64,000 bases of DNA from Flavobacterium sp. 9R (GCF_902506345.1 NZ_LR733413.1:2001683-2065682), one strand, 5' to 3'; shown: positions 7,565 through 17,315, counted from the first letter of the stretch. Made by a program: numbers and translations. The notes: generated from the letters alone by a model not told the origin.

Positions 7565-8611
7565 TTAATTTATAAATGCAATAGCATCTGGAACTCTTCC
7601 TGTTCCAATTGTACTTACAATTTCAAAAGTTTTCATATCAATCACTTCAATTTTATTAGCATTGGAGTTGGAAACGAAAGCATACAATCCGTTAGGATGC
7701 ATTACGATATTCACAGGACGTGGTGTATGATAAAGTAGTATCTCTACTAATGTTGTTTTCCCGTGAAATACAATGGTCTTTATCTTCTTTTTTATTTTTT
7801 GATTATACACATATACAGTACCTTCTATTGCATTGGCTACTAAACAATACTTCCCGTCTGTTGAGAATTTAAGCTTTAATGGGTCATCACCTGTTTTCAA
7901 AGTATGGGTAACTTTATAAGTCGAGGTATTTATTACCGAAATAGTATTCTCTTTATTATTGGTAACCCATAATTCAGAGCCATCAGGAGTTATATCGATG
8001 CCTTTTCTTCCTAACCCACAAGGAATAACCTTAATCACTTTATTGAGATGTAAGTCGATAACACTCACTGAACTTGAACCTATGTTCGTTACATAAGCAA
8101 TGGCTTTACTTGGGTGCAACACTATAAGATGACTCTTTTTTTGTTGGGTTTGTATTTTTCTTTCAATACTATCGGTATCAATATTAATTACTAATAATGT
8201 ATTAGTTACATAATCAATCACACCAACTTTATTGGGTTCTGGAAAAGCTACAATCCCATTAACTTTTATATTGTCATCTAAGTCTATAGTTTTTTCTACT
8301 TCGTTCTTTTTGGCATCTATGATTTTCAAAATATTACCATCACTAGACCCGTAATTTGTAAGCACTACTCTTTTCTCATCCGAAGTTACAACTGCTTCGT
8401 GAGATAAGATGTCAATAGGAATTTCCTTTATTTCTTTTCCCGTAAATAAATCAAATACGTGAACACTCTCGCCAACCTTACTCACAATGTATAATTTCCC
8501 TGTGGTTTGTATGGTATACGATGGTAATCTAGCAATAAAACGTGCCGCTTGAAAGCAAATAAATACAATTGCAAACGATAAAATCCAATATTTTGCTTTC
8601 TTACTTATCAT
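7565..8611 (-). CDS. Membrane-anchored YVTN-family beta-propeller protein (copy 2)
   Basis: 348 residues. An N-terminal uncleaved-looking membrane segment (about 10-28) is followed by a seven-bladed-type repeat domain. Repeats include LYIVSKVGESVHVFD, AYVTNIGSSSVSVID, LWVTNNKENTISVIN and AFVSNSNANKIEVID, the hallmark of 40-residue YVTN propellers. It is a paralogue of the equal-length protein encoded just upstream, with matching features such as VIPCG, GSELWV and RPVNIVMHPNGLYAFVSN. Together with the GMC oxidoreductase and subunit-3-like genes it forms an apparent four-gene operon. YVTN propellers often accompany secreted dehydrogenases, but a specific function is not known. It probably faces the periplasm. 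Confidence 0.85.
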   Translation of the reverse strand: MISKKAKYWILSFAIVFICFQAARFIARLPSYTIQTTGKLYIVSKVGESVHVFDLFTGKEIKEIPIDILSHEAVVTSDEKRVVLTNYGSSDGNILKIIDAKKNEVEKTIDLDDNIKVNGIVAFPEPNKVGVIDYVTNTLLVINIDTDSIERKIQTQQKKSHLIVLHPSKAIAYVTNIGSSSVSVIDLHLNKVIKVIPCGLGRKGIDITPDGSELWVTNNKENTISVINTSTYKVTHTLKTGDDPLKLKFSTDGKYCLVANAIEGTVYVYNQKIKKKIKTIVFHGKTTLVEILLYHTPRPVNIVMHPNGLYAFVSNSNANKIEVIDMKTFEIVSTIGTGRVPDAIAFIN

Positions 8612-8619
8612 AACTAAAA

Positions 8620-9666
8620 CTAGATTATAATTGCTAAACCGTCTGGCATATTTCCAACTTTGATACTACTGCTAATTGTAAAATTTTGCATATCAATAAG
8701 TTCAACTCTACCAGCGGTGAGATTCGATACAAAGGCATACAATCCGTTGGGATGCATTAGTATACCAACTGGTCGAGGAGTCCGGTAGATGATTTTTTCG
8801 AAAACATTTTTATTACCTGGAATAACTATGGTTTTAAAAAGCTTCTTTGATTGGGTATCAAAAACTGAAATTGTCCCCTCACTAGCATTAGCAACCAAAC
8901 CATATTTTCCGTCAATTGAAAATTTTACTCTTAAGGGCTCTTTTCCTGTTGCCAATCTAGTCGTTTCTTTATAAGTTAAAGTATTGATAACCAAAACGTA
9001 ATTCTCTTTGTTATTTGAAACCCATAGTTCTGAGCCATCTTGAGTAACATCAATGCCTTCTGCGCTCTTTCCGCAAGGGATAATTTGAACAACTTTATTA
9101 TTTTCAATATCAATTACACTTACAGAACCAGAGCTAATATTGGTCACATAAACAATAGGCTTAAAGGGATGTTTAACCAATAAATGACTGACTTTTTGTT
9201 GAGTGGCAATCTGTTTTTCTACTTTTCCTGTTTCAATATTGACTACTGATAAATTATTGCCATCATCTGACACAACAGCAACTTTGTTAGGATTTTGCAA
9301 AGTAATAATACCGTGAGGACTAGCATTCTTATTACCCAAATCAATTGTCTTTATTATAGTATTCTTCTCTGCATCAATGACTGTGATGCTTTTCCCCTTT
9401 GCATCAATAGCGCCATAATTTGTAACCACTATGCTGTTCGGGTTGGTTACTACTGTTGCTTCGTGTGGCTCAATTGCAATGGGCAACTCCTTTATTTCCT
9501 CCCCTTTTTGTAAATCAAAAACAGTAATGCTTCGGCTTGCTTTATTGACAACATATAATTTCCCTTCCGTTTTTATGGAATATTTGGGCTGTTTTATGAC
9601 ATATACCATTCCAAATACTAGACAAATCAAGCCCAACAGGAGTACTATTTTTTTGAAAAAACTCAT
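8620..9666 (-). CDS. Membrane-anchored YVTN-family beta-propeller protein (copy 1)
   Basis: 348 residues, paralogous along its whole length to the next gene downstream. A membrane anchor (about 7-23) is followed by propeller blades with motifs YVVNKASRSITVFD, VYVTNISSGSVSVID, LWVSNNKENYVLVIN, GLVANASEGTISVFD and AFVSNLTAGRVELID. The start codon overlaps the end of the GMC oxidoreductase gene by 4 bp, and the copy-2 gene starts 8 bp after its stop. Tight coupling suggests the two propellers and the oxidoreductase act together at the periplasmic face. Enzyme partner, electron-transfer scaffold or sensor roles are all possible, and none is shown by the sequence. Confidence 0.85.
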   Translation of the reverse strand: MSFFKKIVLLLGLICLVFGMVYVIKQPKYSIKTEGKLYVVNKASRSITVFDLQKGEEIKELPIAIEPHEATVVTNPNSIVVTNYGAIDAKGKSITVIDAEKNTIIKTIDLGNKNASPHGIITLQNPNKVAVVSDDGNNLSVVNIETGKVEKQIATQQKVSHLLVKHPFKPIVYVTNISSGSVSVIDIENNKVVQIIPCGKSAEGIDVTQDGSELWVSNNKENYVLVINTLTYKETTRLATGKEPLRVKFSIDGKYGLVANASEGTISVFDTQSKKLFKTIVIPGNKNVFEKIIYRTPRPVGILMHPNGLYAFVSNLTAGRVELIDMQNFTISSSIKVGNMPDGLAIII

Positions 9667-11348
9667 AACTTGTTAGATTTAAATTGCTCCATTGCATATC
9701 GGCACGCTCGTACGGTAAGCGCCATATAAGTTAAAGAAGGGTTTTGGCAAGCCGATGACGTCATACAACTACCATCAGTAATGAATACATTTTTCACATC
9801 GTGCATTTGATTGTATTTGTTCAGAACAGAAGTTTTGGGGTCATTTCCCATTCTTGCCGTTCCCATTTCGTGCACTGCTGAGCCAGGAGGCGGACTTGTT
9901 CTATAACTTCCTACATTTTTGAACCCCGCTTTGGTTAAAATTTCCTCACTCGATTTGGTCATATGTTCCATCATTGCTAATTCATTATCACCATATTTAA
10001 AATGGACCTTAACCAATGGCAATCCCCATTGGTCTAGATTCTGGGTGTCAAGAGAAATTTTATTTTCATAATTTGGCAGTACTTCCCCTCGACCACCAAG
10101 AGAAACCGTCCATTTTCCAGGAGTTTGCAGTTGTGTTTTTAGAGAAGCGCCAAAACCTTGTGTGGGTTTTGATTCCCAATTTTCTCGCTCACCTTTTCCT
10201 TGAATTCCATATCCTCTGACAAAATCAGGGATTTGCGTTTGCTTATTGATGTTTTGAAATCTTGGAATATAAATGGTTCCAGGCGACCTTCCTTCGTAAT
10301 ATTTATCCAACAATCCATCAAAAGTTCCGTAGGTGCCTTCATTGACGATATGGTCCATTAAATTGTGTCCGACTTGTTGGCTTGAATTCCCTAATCCATT
10401 AGGAAAAGAGGGCGAAACAGAATTCAACAAGATAGCAGCTGTGGCAATTGCCGAGGCGTTTAAGAAAATTAGTTTAGCGTAGAACGTGTGCTCTTGTTTT
10501 GACAGCGCATCAATAATTTTTATCCCAATGGCTCTTTTAGTATTGGCATCATACAGCACTTCTTTCACAATAGAATTCGCTCTTAAAGTCAAATTCCCTG
10601 TATTTTGTGCATCTAACAATGTTGCAGAGTTACTACTGAAATAGCCTGCAAAAGGACAACCTCGGCTGCATAAATTGCGATACATACAAGGTCCTCTTCC
10701 TTTTTTTGGTTGCGTTAAATTTGCTACTCTACCATTTATAATCACTCTATCGGAATAATGCTCTTTTACTTTTTCTTTTAAATGCTGTTCTATCGCATTC
10801 ATCGGTATCGGTGGCAAAAAAACACCATCTGGCAAATGAGATATAGATTCTGAACTTCCGCTAATACCTACATAATCTTCAACATAGTCGTACCATTGAG
10901 CCAAATCTGCATAGCGTATAGGCCAATCGACTCCATAACCGTCTTTTTTATTGGCTTCAAAATCCAAATCTGAAAGACGATAGCTTTGTCGACCCCAAGT
11001 TAGGGAACGACCACCAACTTGATAGCCTCTAATCCACTTAAATGGGTCCACCTGAATATAGGGATGCTCTTTGTCATTGACATAAAAATGCTTGTCGGTG
11101 GCGTTACAATGACTGCTTTGCACAGGTCGCTCCTCGAGTTCTTCATTTGTTAGATGCTTTCTATTTTTAAAATCCCAAGGATTCAGAAAAGCAGTGGTGT
11201 AGCCCGTTACGTGTTCAACTTGTCCGCCTCTTTCTAACACCAAGGTTTTTAAGCCGCCCTCTGTGAGCTCTTTCGCTGCCCATCCGCCACTGATTCCTGA
11301 CCCTACAACAATAGCATCAAAGGTGTTTGTTTCTGTTTGGTTTTTCAT
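9663..11348 (-). CDS. GMC-family oxidoreductase (FAD-dependent alcohol/sugar dehydrogenase)
   Basis: 561 residues. The N-terminal FAD-binding motif is AIVVGSGISGGWAAKELTEGG (GxGxxG), followed by LVLERGG. Middle motifs include RSLTWGRQSYR and a four-Cys stretch (CMYRNLCSRGCPF). The C-terminal GMC domain contains HEMGTARMG and NPSLTYMAL, placing the catalytic His and Asn. It resembles the large subunit of membrane gluconate/sorbitol-type dehydrogenases. The upstream gene, 7 bp away, is a subunit-3-like Tat protein, the usual partner. No cytochrome c subunit is encoded nearby. No signal peptide is visible, so export would rely on riding with the Tat partner, as known for gluconate dehydrogenases. 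The substrate is unknown. Confidence 0.87.
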   Translation of the reverse strand: MKNQTETNTFDAIVVGSGISGGWAAKELTEGGLKTLVLERGGQVEHVTGYTTAFLNPWDFKNRKHLTNEELEERPVQSSHCNATDKHFYVNDKEHPYIQVDPFKWIRGYQVGGRSLTWGRQSYRLSDLDFEANKKDGYGVDWPIRYADLAQWYDYVEDYVGISGSSESISHLPDGVFLPPIPMNAIEQHLKEKVKEHYSDRVIINGRVANLTQPKKGRGPCMYRNLCSRGCPFAGYFSSNSATLLDAQNTGNLTLRANSIVKEVLYDANTKRAIGIKIIDALSKQEHTFYAKLIFLNASAIATAAILLNSVSPSFPNGLGNSSQQVGHNLMDHIVNEGTYGTFDGLLDKYYEGRSPGTIYIPRFQNINKQTQIPDFVRGYGIQGKGERENWESKPTQGFGASLKTQLQTPGKWTVSLGGRGEVLPNYENKISLDTQNLDQWGLPLVKVHFKYGDNELAMMEHMTKSSEEILTKAGFKNVGSYRTSPPPGSAVHEMGTARMGNDPKTSVLNKYNQMHDVKNVFITDGSCMTSSACQNPSLTYMALTVRACRYAMEQFKSNKL

Positions 11349-11355
11349 ACTATAG

Positions 11356-11922
11356 CTATTTTGTTGCCCAAGCTTTTTGGTTGGGTTGTATGATGGTGAT
11401 TGCTTTATATCTTGCAGGAATAGGTTCGTACACTAAATGTTTTGTCGCTCCTAGTTCTGACGTACAATATCCTTCTACAGTTAATGCTTTTAAAATGGTA
11501 TAAAAAGGACGACCCGATATTTTATTTCTAATTTTAGAAAACAAACCCGAACCTTCGTAAGTACTATCCAAATCCTTTACGATTGCTATTTGTTGTTGTG
11601 GCGTGCATTTTTCAAAAGGGAAGCCGTAGGTATCCAAACACGTTTCTTGGAGGTCATTTAATCCGTTAAAGAAATTAGTATATTCTTTTTTCGAAGAACA
11701 CGATTCCATATAGTCAATAATAAAATCCTGAACGTTAGCTTCTTTTGCTCCTGGAGTTTCGGTAGCAGGAATAATCACATCGACTAAGGCTGCAATTAAA
11801 TTCTTGTAATTAGGGAGTTGTCCTCTATTGGATTTCGCATAAAAAAAATGAATTCCCGTATAGGAAGCAATCCCAATTCCAGTGAGGGCTAAAATTCCGC
11901 CGATAGCTTTTCTTCTATTCAT
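11356..11922 (-). CDS. Gluconate 2-dehydrogenase subunit 3-like Tat protein
   Basis: 188 residues with a twin-arginine signal at the very start (MNRRKAIGGILALTG plus a hydrophobic stretch). The mature part has the family's opening (IAALVDVIIPATETPGAKEA) and a helical body. Subunit 3 chaperones and co-exports the GMC flavoprotein through the Tat system. It lies 7 bp ahead of the GMC gene and starts the four-gene set. Only 52 bp separate it from the end of the polysaccharide operon, so read-through from there is possible. The segment between contains no convincing promoter. Confidence 0.83.
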   Translation of the reverse strand: MNRRKAIGGILALTGIGIASYTGIHFFYAKSNRGQLPNYKNLIAALVDVIIPATETPGAKEANVQDFIIDYMESCSSKKEYTNFFNGLNDLQETCLDTYGFPFEKCTPQQQIAIVKDLDSTYEGSGLFSKIRNKISGRPFYTILKALTVEGYCTSELGATKHLVYEPIPARYKAITIIQPNQKAWATK

Positions 11923-11974
11923 AATTTTATTTTTTTTGAAGTGAAATCTAATGGTTTACAAATTGCATTCGGTA

Positions 11975-13165
11975 CTAACTCGCTCGTTGTGCTCTTTCCC
12001 AGTTTACCGATTGTGATTTTTTCATATATCTAAAAAAGCCCAAAACCACGCATACATTCATTATAAAAAAGTAATACGGCACAAACAAAATCTTGATTCT
12101 GGTTTCTCTATTTTCTAAAAACCAACCCAACAAGGCAAGGGCATAAAAAAGCAACTGCAACCAAAACAAGGTGGAATACAAACCAAAAGAGAAAATCCCT
12201 TCGTTGATGGCTAATATTGACAAAACAGGAATAAGAAGAATGAGGCATAAAGGAGTTAAACTCCAACGTAAAACGCGATGCGATATGTATTGAAAGGAAA
12301 GTGTTCCGTATTTAAAAACATTCAGCAAAGAACGAAGTCGCACAATAGATTGAATGCCTCCCGCAGAGATTCTAACTTTGCGTTTAAATTCTTCTTTCAC
12401 ATTGGCCGAAGCGGTTTCGATAGCATAGGCTTCAGGGTCATATTGAATGGTATAGCCTTCTTGAGCAACTCTTAGTGATATGATAAAATCATCCAATAAA
12501 GTGTCTTTTTCAACGTGGCGGTATAAGGCTGTTCGGATAGCAAAAAGTTCTCCCGCTGCTCCTACCACTGAGTACAATTCGGCATCCCATTTTTTCAATG
12601 CCGATTCATATTTCCAATAAATACCCTCGCCTGCACCAGAGGCGACATCGCTTTCTTTGTCAACAATTCGTTTTTCACCAGAAACGCAACCCACCTTTGG
12701 ATTGCTAAACAAGTTTACGATGCGTCTAATGGATTCTTTCCCGAGATTGGTATTGGCATCACTAAAAATAACAATGGGAGTTTTCACAAAATCCATCCCT
12801 CGATTCATTGCTCCAATTTTACCATTGCGCTCATCTAAATGATAGACTGTTGTGTTTGGGTATCCTTTCAATAATTCAGGAGTGCCATCATCGGAACCAT
12901 CGGTAACCCAAACGATATTGATTTTTTCTTTAGGATAGTCGAGTTCTAAGGTGTTTTTCATTTTAGCAGCTACATAATCCTTTTCATTGTAAGCCGCAAT
13001 AAACAAGGTCACTTCGGGTTCATAGGAAAGGTCAATTTCTAGCTTTTCACCCATCTTAAAAAACCGTCTGATTTTTATAATTGCATACAACAAAATGCCA
13101 TAACCTACATAGGTGTAGACTATCACCGATAGCAAAATCCAGAATAGTATCTTTAGTGTTATCAT
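11975..13165 (-). CDS. Glycosyltransferase family 2, membrane-bound
   Basis: 396 residues. One N-terminal membrane helix is followed by a GT-A domain (TLFIAAYNEKDYVAAKMKN; VTDGSDDGTPELL; nucleotide-sugar DxD region FSDANTN; acceptor region TLLDDFIISLRVAQEG) and then three or four C-terminal membrane helices. This layout is typical of cellulose-synthase/NodC-like GT2 enzymes working at the cytoplasmic face of the inner membrane. A strict QxxRW is not obvious (RKVRISAG occupies that place), so a single-transfer enzyme is possible. It is the last gene of the polysaccharide operon. Donor and linkage cannot be predicted. Confidence 0.85.
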   Translation of the reverse strand: MITLKILFWILLSVIVYTYVGYGILLYAIIKIRRFFKMGEKLEIDLSYEPEVTLFIAAYNEKDYVAAKMKNTLELDYPKEKINIVWVTDGSDDGTPELLKGYPNTTVYHLDERNGKIGAMNRGMDFVKTPIVIFSDANTNLGKESIRRIVNLFSNPKVGCVSGEKRIVDKESDVASGAGEGIYWKYESALKKWDAELYSVVGAAGELFAIRTALYRHVEKDTLLDDFIISLRVAQEGYTIQYDPEAYAIETASANVKEEFKRKVRISAGGIQSIVRLRSLLNVFKYGTLSFQYISHRVLRWSLTPLCLILLIPVLSILAINEGIFSFGLYSTLFWLQLLFYALALLGWFLENRETRIKILFVPYYFFIMNVCVVLGFFRYMKKSQSVNWERAQRAS

Positions 13166-13193
13166 TTTTACTTGCTTAAAATTTATACTAGCG

Positions 13194-13808
13194 CTAGACC
13201 TTTTCCCATATTTCTTTTTCAGGATTGTATTGTTTCAATATTCGTGCTGGATTCCCTACAGCGACAGCATAGTTTGGAATATCTTTTGTGACCACGCTAC
13301 CTGCTGCGACTACACAATTTTTACCAATGGTTACTCCTGCCAAAACCACCACGTTGGCACCAATCCAAGTGCCATCTCCAATAGTTATGGGTGCTGTAGA
13401 AACACCCTGAATATGAATGGGACGATTGACATCTTCATAGTTATGGTTCAAGCCCGAAAGGGTAATGTTTTGCGCCAATCGTACATCATTTCCAACGGTA
13501 ACTGGACCAATAATGGTGTTGCTGAGTCCTATTTTGGTCCTATCTCCAATAATTACTGGACCCACACCATTGTTTATGGCTGAAAAATCTTCGATAGTAG
13601 AGTCCTCTCCAAGTTCAAATTTATTCCACGGAACGACGTCCAATCTTGTTTGATATCTTATTATAGCTCCTTTTCCTTTTTTATGATAAAAAGGATTTAC
13701 GAACCACTTAATCCATAGTCTAGGTCTTGTTTGCTTTGGAATAAGTATGGACCAATGAACCAGTTTTTTCAATTTTTCATTGGATTTTATTTTTTCTTTC
13801 AATCCCAT
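13194..13808 (-). CDS. Hexapeptide acyltransferase (WcaF-like), polysaccharide locus
   Basis: 204 residues. After an N-terminal helical segment come left-handed beta-helix repeats from about residue 80 (VIIGDRTKIG, TIIGPVTVGNDVRLA, ITIGDGTWIGANVVV, TIGKNCVVAAGSVV), ending in AVAVGNPARILKQY. The likely catalytic His sits in GLNHNYEDVNRPI. It probably acetylates a sugar of the repeat unit using acetyl-CoA in the cytosol. Its start overlaps the preceding glycosyltransferase gene by 10 bp, so the two are translated together. Confidence 0.84.
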   Translation of the reverse strand: MGLKEKIKSNEKLKKLVHWSILIPKQTRPRLWIKWFVNPFYHKKGKGAIIRYQTRLDVVPWNKFELGEDSTIEDFSAINNGVGPVIIGDRTKIGLSNTIIGPVTVGNDVRLAQNITLSGLNHNYEDVNRPIHIQGVSTAPITIGDGTWIGANVVVLAGVTIGKNCVVAAGSVVTKDIPNYAVAVGNPARILKQYNPEKEIWEKV

Positions 13809-15013
13809 TGTATCCTGTGTTTGGTTGCTTTAATTATTCCTTGATAGATGGCACTAACATTGTTTTCCCAAGTATGACTTTTGGCAAAATTGGCTCTTTG
13901 TTCAGCCAAAGTTTTTGAGTTTTCTTCCAAAGCTTTTTCGGTTAAAGTAATGTACTCTTCATTTGAAGAAGCCAGATACACATACTCACGAAACATTTCC
14001 ATTGCTTTGGTTTGCGTTGCAATAACTGGTTTTCCCATAGCAAGGTATTCATCGATTTTTCTTGGATAATTGCCAATCGTTAAGTTATTGGTCAACTGCG
14101 GATTGATGGCTACATCAAAACCTTTTACATAAGCTGGAAGTTCTGAGCCATCTTTACTCCCAAAAAAATACACATTTGGCAATTGATGCAATTTTGATTT
14201 TTTAAAATCATCGTCTTCTGGCCCTACGAGAACAATGCTCCAGTTTTTTCTTTGCTCGGCTATATATTCAAGTAAATTGATATCTAACCTTAAACTGGTA
14301 AGCGACCCCACATAGCCAATAATTGGCGAGGGTACATCTTTGAATTCTGCTGGTACTTGTATCGTACCCTCATCGTCACTAAAGTGAGAGACATCGCAAC
14401 CTTGTCCAACCATATAACTATAAGCCGTGTATTGTAAACCAAAATCTGCAAAAAAATCAGAATTCGTCAATAAAACATCTGCTTGTTGTATCACTTCGGG
14501 TTCCATTTGTTCTCCGTGTTTTTGCCAATAAGGTACTTTCACCAAATAATCTCGCATATAATAAGCATAGACTTTGGGCTGTAAAAATTCCTTCAAATGT
14601 CTTCCTAAAAACATCGAACTGTCATTAAAGAGAATGACATCTTTAAAATTCAATCGCTTGGCCGCCGATTTGATATCTTCTGAAAATAATCGGGCATTTC
14701 TCCTGTTCAACATTCTAAAAACACTATCAATAGGCAACCAATTAATGGATTCGACACTGTTTTTGGGGTATAAATTCCACAGATTGTTACCAATCTCGTA
14801 TAAATCAGGCTCGAGACCTTTTTTGATTCTGATTCGTTTTTGAATTTTTTCTTTATGCTTGTCTTTTCTCATTGTAGCTCTATCCATAGGCGGATTTACA
14901 TATAAAACCCGATTGTGTTTGGCAAACTCCAACGCTATATTCTTGCAATTACTACCTATTTCAATATCCCAGGCTTGTATGCCTACCACTATTATATCTT
15001 TACCTTTTATCAT
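13799..15013 (-). CDS. Glycosyltransferase (GT-B fold, family 1/4 type)
   Basis: 404 residues, soluble, with no signal peptide. The N-terminal domain starts DIIVVGIQAWDIEIGSNCKN and continues HNRVLYVNPP. The C-terminal nucleotide-sugar domain has IGYVGSLTSLRLDINLLEYI, a short VLVGPEDD stretch and the family-typical LAMGKPVIATQTKAMEMF near the end. This arrangement is common in polysaccharide loci of Bacteroidota. It overlaps the next gene upstream by 4 bp and the acyltransferase downstream by 10 bp. It is expected to act at the inner face of the cytoplasmic membrane on the lipid-linked repeat unit. Donor sugar unknown. Confidence 0.84.
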   Translation of the reverse strand: MIKGKDIIVVGIQAWDIEIGSNCKNIALEFAKHNRVLYVNPPMDRATMRKDKHKEKIQKRIRIKKGLEPDLYEIGNNLWNLYPKNSVESINWLPIDSVFRMLNRRNARLFSEDIKSAAKRLNFKDVILFNDSSMFLGRHLKEFLQPKVYAYYMRDYLVKVPYWQKHGEQMEPEVIQQADVLLTNSDFFADFGLQYTAYSYMVGQGCDVSHFSDDEGTIQVPAEFKDVPSPIIGYVGSLTSLRLDINLLEYIAEQRKNWSIVLVGPEDDDFKKSKLHQLPNVYFFGSKDGSELPAYVKGFDVAINPQLTNNLTIGNYPRKIDEYLAMGKPVIATQTKAMEMFREYVYLASSNEEYITLTEKALEENSKTLAEQRANFAKSHTWENNVSAIYQGIIKATKHRIQWD

Positions 15014-16179
15014 TGTCTAGATTTTTTTGAATGTTCGATATGGATGGTTTCATAAAGTTTCAAATACTCTTTGGCCATATTTTTCCAAGAAAACTGTTTA
15101 CTGCGCTCCAAGCCTTTCTCACAAAGCGATTGGCGATAGGCTTCATTATTTAGAATGGTGATGAGTCCATCTGTAATTTCTTCTGGTTGAAACGGATTGA
15201 CAATATGGGCAGCATCTTCTGCAATTTCAGGCATTGATGAAGTGTTTGATGTAATAACAGGCACGTTACACGACATCGCTTCCAGCATAGGAATCCCAAA
15301 ACTTTCCCGTAGTGATGGATACAAAAAGATATCGCATTGAGAATAAATAGCTGGCAAATCAGTATTGATTACGTAGCCCGTCAAAACAATTTGATGGATG
15401 AGATTGGGGTCGTTAATTTCATTCAACAAACTGTTCAGTTCTGTTTTATCATAATCTAACATTACGAGTTTATGATTTGAGGCTGTATGTTTTAAAAAAT
15501 CGGAAAAAGCTTTTAGTGTTCCTTTTGTGTTCTTTTTAGGGTCTGTATTACCCAGAAAAAAGAAAAATTGGTCTGGTAAATTGTATTTTTCTTTAACCCG
15601 TTTGAGTTCTTCTCTATTGGTAATGGGTTTAAAATGCTCGCTTACCCCATTATAAATAGCCCCTAGTTTTGTATCGTCTTTTATTCCAAAGAACTCCCCA
15701 ATTCTGTTTTTTTCAAAGTGAGAAACAGTAATCACTTTTTTGCTCTTCTTCACTATACGAGGCACTACCAATTTTCTGTATATATTTCCAAATTTTTGAT
15801 AAGTACTCGCACTACTTCTCAGTATTGTCAAATAACTACTTTCCATATAAATAATGTCGTGAAGAATCGTTATCAGCGGAATAGACGTAAAAAAAGGTGC
15901 GGTATTGCTAGTACAGTGCAAGATATCACAACCATATTTTTTGGCAGCATTGGGCAAAGCAATTTGCTCCCAAGTTGGATACGGTCCACCATTCAATTCA
16001 ACAATCGTAAAGTTCGAAGTTGCTTTAAGAGCAGAGGAATCTTCATCTGGTTTTACAAAAATGAAATACTCATTTATATGGTCTAGCTCTTGAAGGTTCT
16101 TGATTAATTCTAAAGCTACCATATCCATTCCGTGCTTCTTTTTACGAAAAAGGCGTTGCCCTTCTATACCTATTTTCAT
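15010..16179 (-). CDS. Glycosyltransferase family 4
   Basis: 389 residues. The N-terminal acceptor domain begins MKIGIEGQRLFRKKKHGMDM. The C-terminal GT1-type domain contains FFFLGNTDPKKNTKGTL and the EX7E motif in RESFGIPMLEAMSCNVPVI, diagnostic of retaining GT4 enzymes. It overlaps its neighbours on both sides by 4 bp (ATGA-type coupling), placing it firmly inside the polysaccharide operon. It probably adds one sugar, such as mannose, glucose or xylose, to the undecaprenyl-linked repeat unit. Confidence 0.88.
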   Translation of the reverse strand: MKIGIEGQRLFRKKKHGMDMVALELIKNLQELDHINEYFIFVKPDEDSSALKATSNFTIVELNGGPYPTWEQIALPNAAKKYGCDILHCTSNTAPFFTSIPLITILHDIIYMESSYLTILRSSASTYQKFGNIYRKLVVPRIVKKSKKVITVSHFEKNRIGEFFGIKDDTKLGAIYNGVSEHFKPITNREELKRVKEKYNLPDQFFFFLGNTDPKKNTKGTLKAFSDFLKHTASNHKLVMLDYDKTELNSLLNEINDPNLIHQIVLTGYVINTDLPAIYSQCDIFLYPSLRESFGIPMLEAMSCNVPVITSNTSSMPEIAEDAAHIVNPFQPEEITDGLITILNNEAYRQSLCEKGLERSKQFSWKNMAKEYLKLYETIHIEHSKKSRQ

Positions 16180-17279
16180 ACTGCTACTTTTTTAATTGAT
16201 TGAACTGAAAAATACCCTATGAGCTGATTTTTAATTGTGGTATACACCACCACTTCTATGACATAAGAGAACAAGAACATCACCATAATATAAAGTGAAT
16301 ATTCTACTATTTTATCGTTTATAAATTTTAAGTAAGTAGCCTCGACAACTAGGTAATGATGAGAAATATAGATTACATAAGAAAAAGGTGCGAAGTACTT
16401 GAATACACCAAAAATAGTATTGAAACCAAACCAATTGTATGCATTCCAAATCAGAGCAGTAAGCAGTACTAAAAACGCAAAAACAAAATGCCGTAATTCT
16501 ACGATAGGATACGCCACTAGTGGGTAGCTATAGACTTTTGTGTATGAAAAATTCAAGTATACATTCAGTACCAATACTGCAATGACAATTGCTAAAACAC
16601 CAATATAAGAACTTACAGCTTTGAAACTAAAGGAACCGCCTTTTATATAAATTGAGGCAAATTCTACTCCAATCCACCAAATTCCAAAATACATTACAAT
16701 TCTATTTAGAATAAAAGGATAAACGACATACGAAACAGTTGCTATAAGAATACTACTGCTTACCCAAAACGATTTTTTTTCGGGACGAATGTATTTTGTA
16801 AGCGCAAAAAAGAGCATATAAAACCACCATTCATACGATAAGGACCAAAGCAATCCGTTACCCATATAGGTTGGTACAATTACATTGGGCTTCAGAGAAA
16901 TCACATCTTGTAGCATAAAAATATTACCCCACAAAGTGCTCCATTCTGGGTCGGCTAAATTTCCAGTGGCATAACATTTTAAAAAATAGCCCATCAAAAA
17001 GATGAAAAAGAGAGGCACATAAATTCGTAAAAAACGACGTCCAAAATAGTTTCGAAACGATTTATCTTCTGATTTTTCCCAAGAATACTTGATTACAAAT
17101 CCACTTAAAACAAAAAATAAAATAACCGCTTCTGACCCAAAACGAAAAAGAAAGCCCAAATTTATTCCAAATAGATTTATCTTTTGCGGCAGCACGTGAA
17201 AAAGCATCACATATAATGCGCTAAAACCACGAATGGCTTCGAGTTTTTCTAAACGATTATATTTTTCTGATGTTTCCAT
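16176..17279 (-). CDS. Acyltransferase family 3 (OafA/ExoZ-like), integral membrane
   Basis: 367 residues, almost entirely hydrophobic, with about ten predicted membrane helices. The N-terminal signature is RLEKLEAIRGFSALYVMLFHV (Arg-Gly-Phe and the catalytic-type His), followed by LGFLFRFGSEAVILFFVLSGFV and the basic FGRRFLRIYVPLF segment. These proteins O-acylate sugars, taking acetyl or succinyl groups from the cytosol. It is coupled by 4 bp to the GT4 gene. With the WcaF-like enzyme it suggests that the polymer carries at least two kinds of acyl decoration. Confidence 0.87.
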   Translation of the reverse strand: METSEKYNRLEKLEAIRGFSALYVMLFHVLPQKINLFGINLGFLFRFGSEAVILFFVLSGFVIKYSWEKSEDKSFRNYFGRRFLRIYVPLFFIFLMGYFLKCYATGNLADPEWSTLWGNIFMLQDVISLKPNVIVPTYMGNGLLWSLSYEWWFYMLFFALTKYIRPEKKSFWVSSSILIATVSYVVYPFILNRIVMYFGIWWIGVEFASIYIKGGSFSFKAVSSYIGVLAIVIAVLVLNVYLNFSYTKVYSYPLVAYPIVELRHFVFAFLVLLTALIWNAYNWFGFNTIFGVFKYFAPFSYVIYISHHYLVVEATYLKFINDKIVEYSLYIMVMFLFSYVIEVVVYTTIKNQLIGYFSVQSIKKVAV

Positions 17280-17315
17280 AGTTTTTTTGAAACAACTTAT
17301 TGAATTACAACAACT

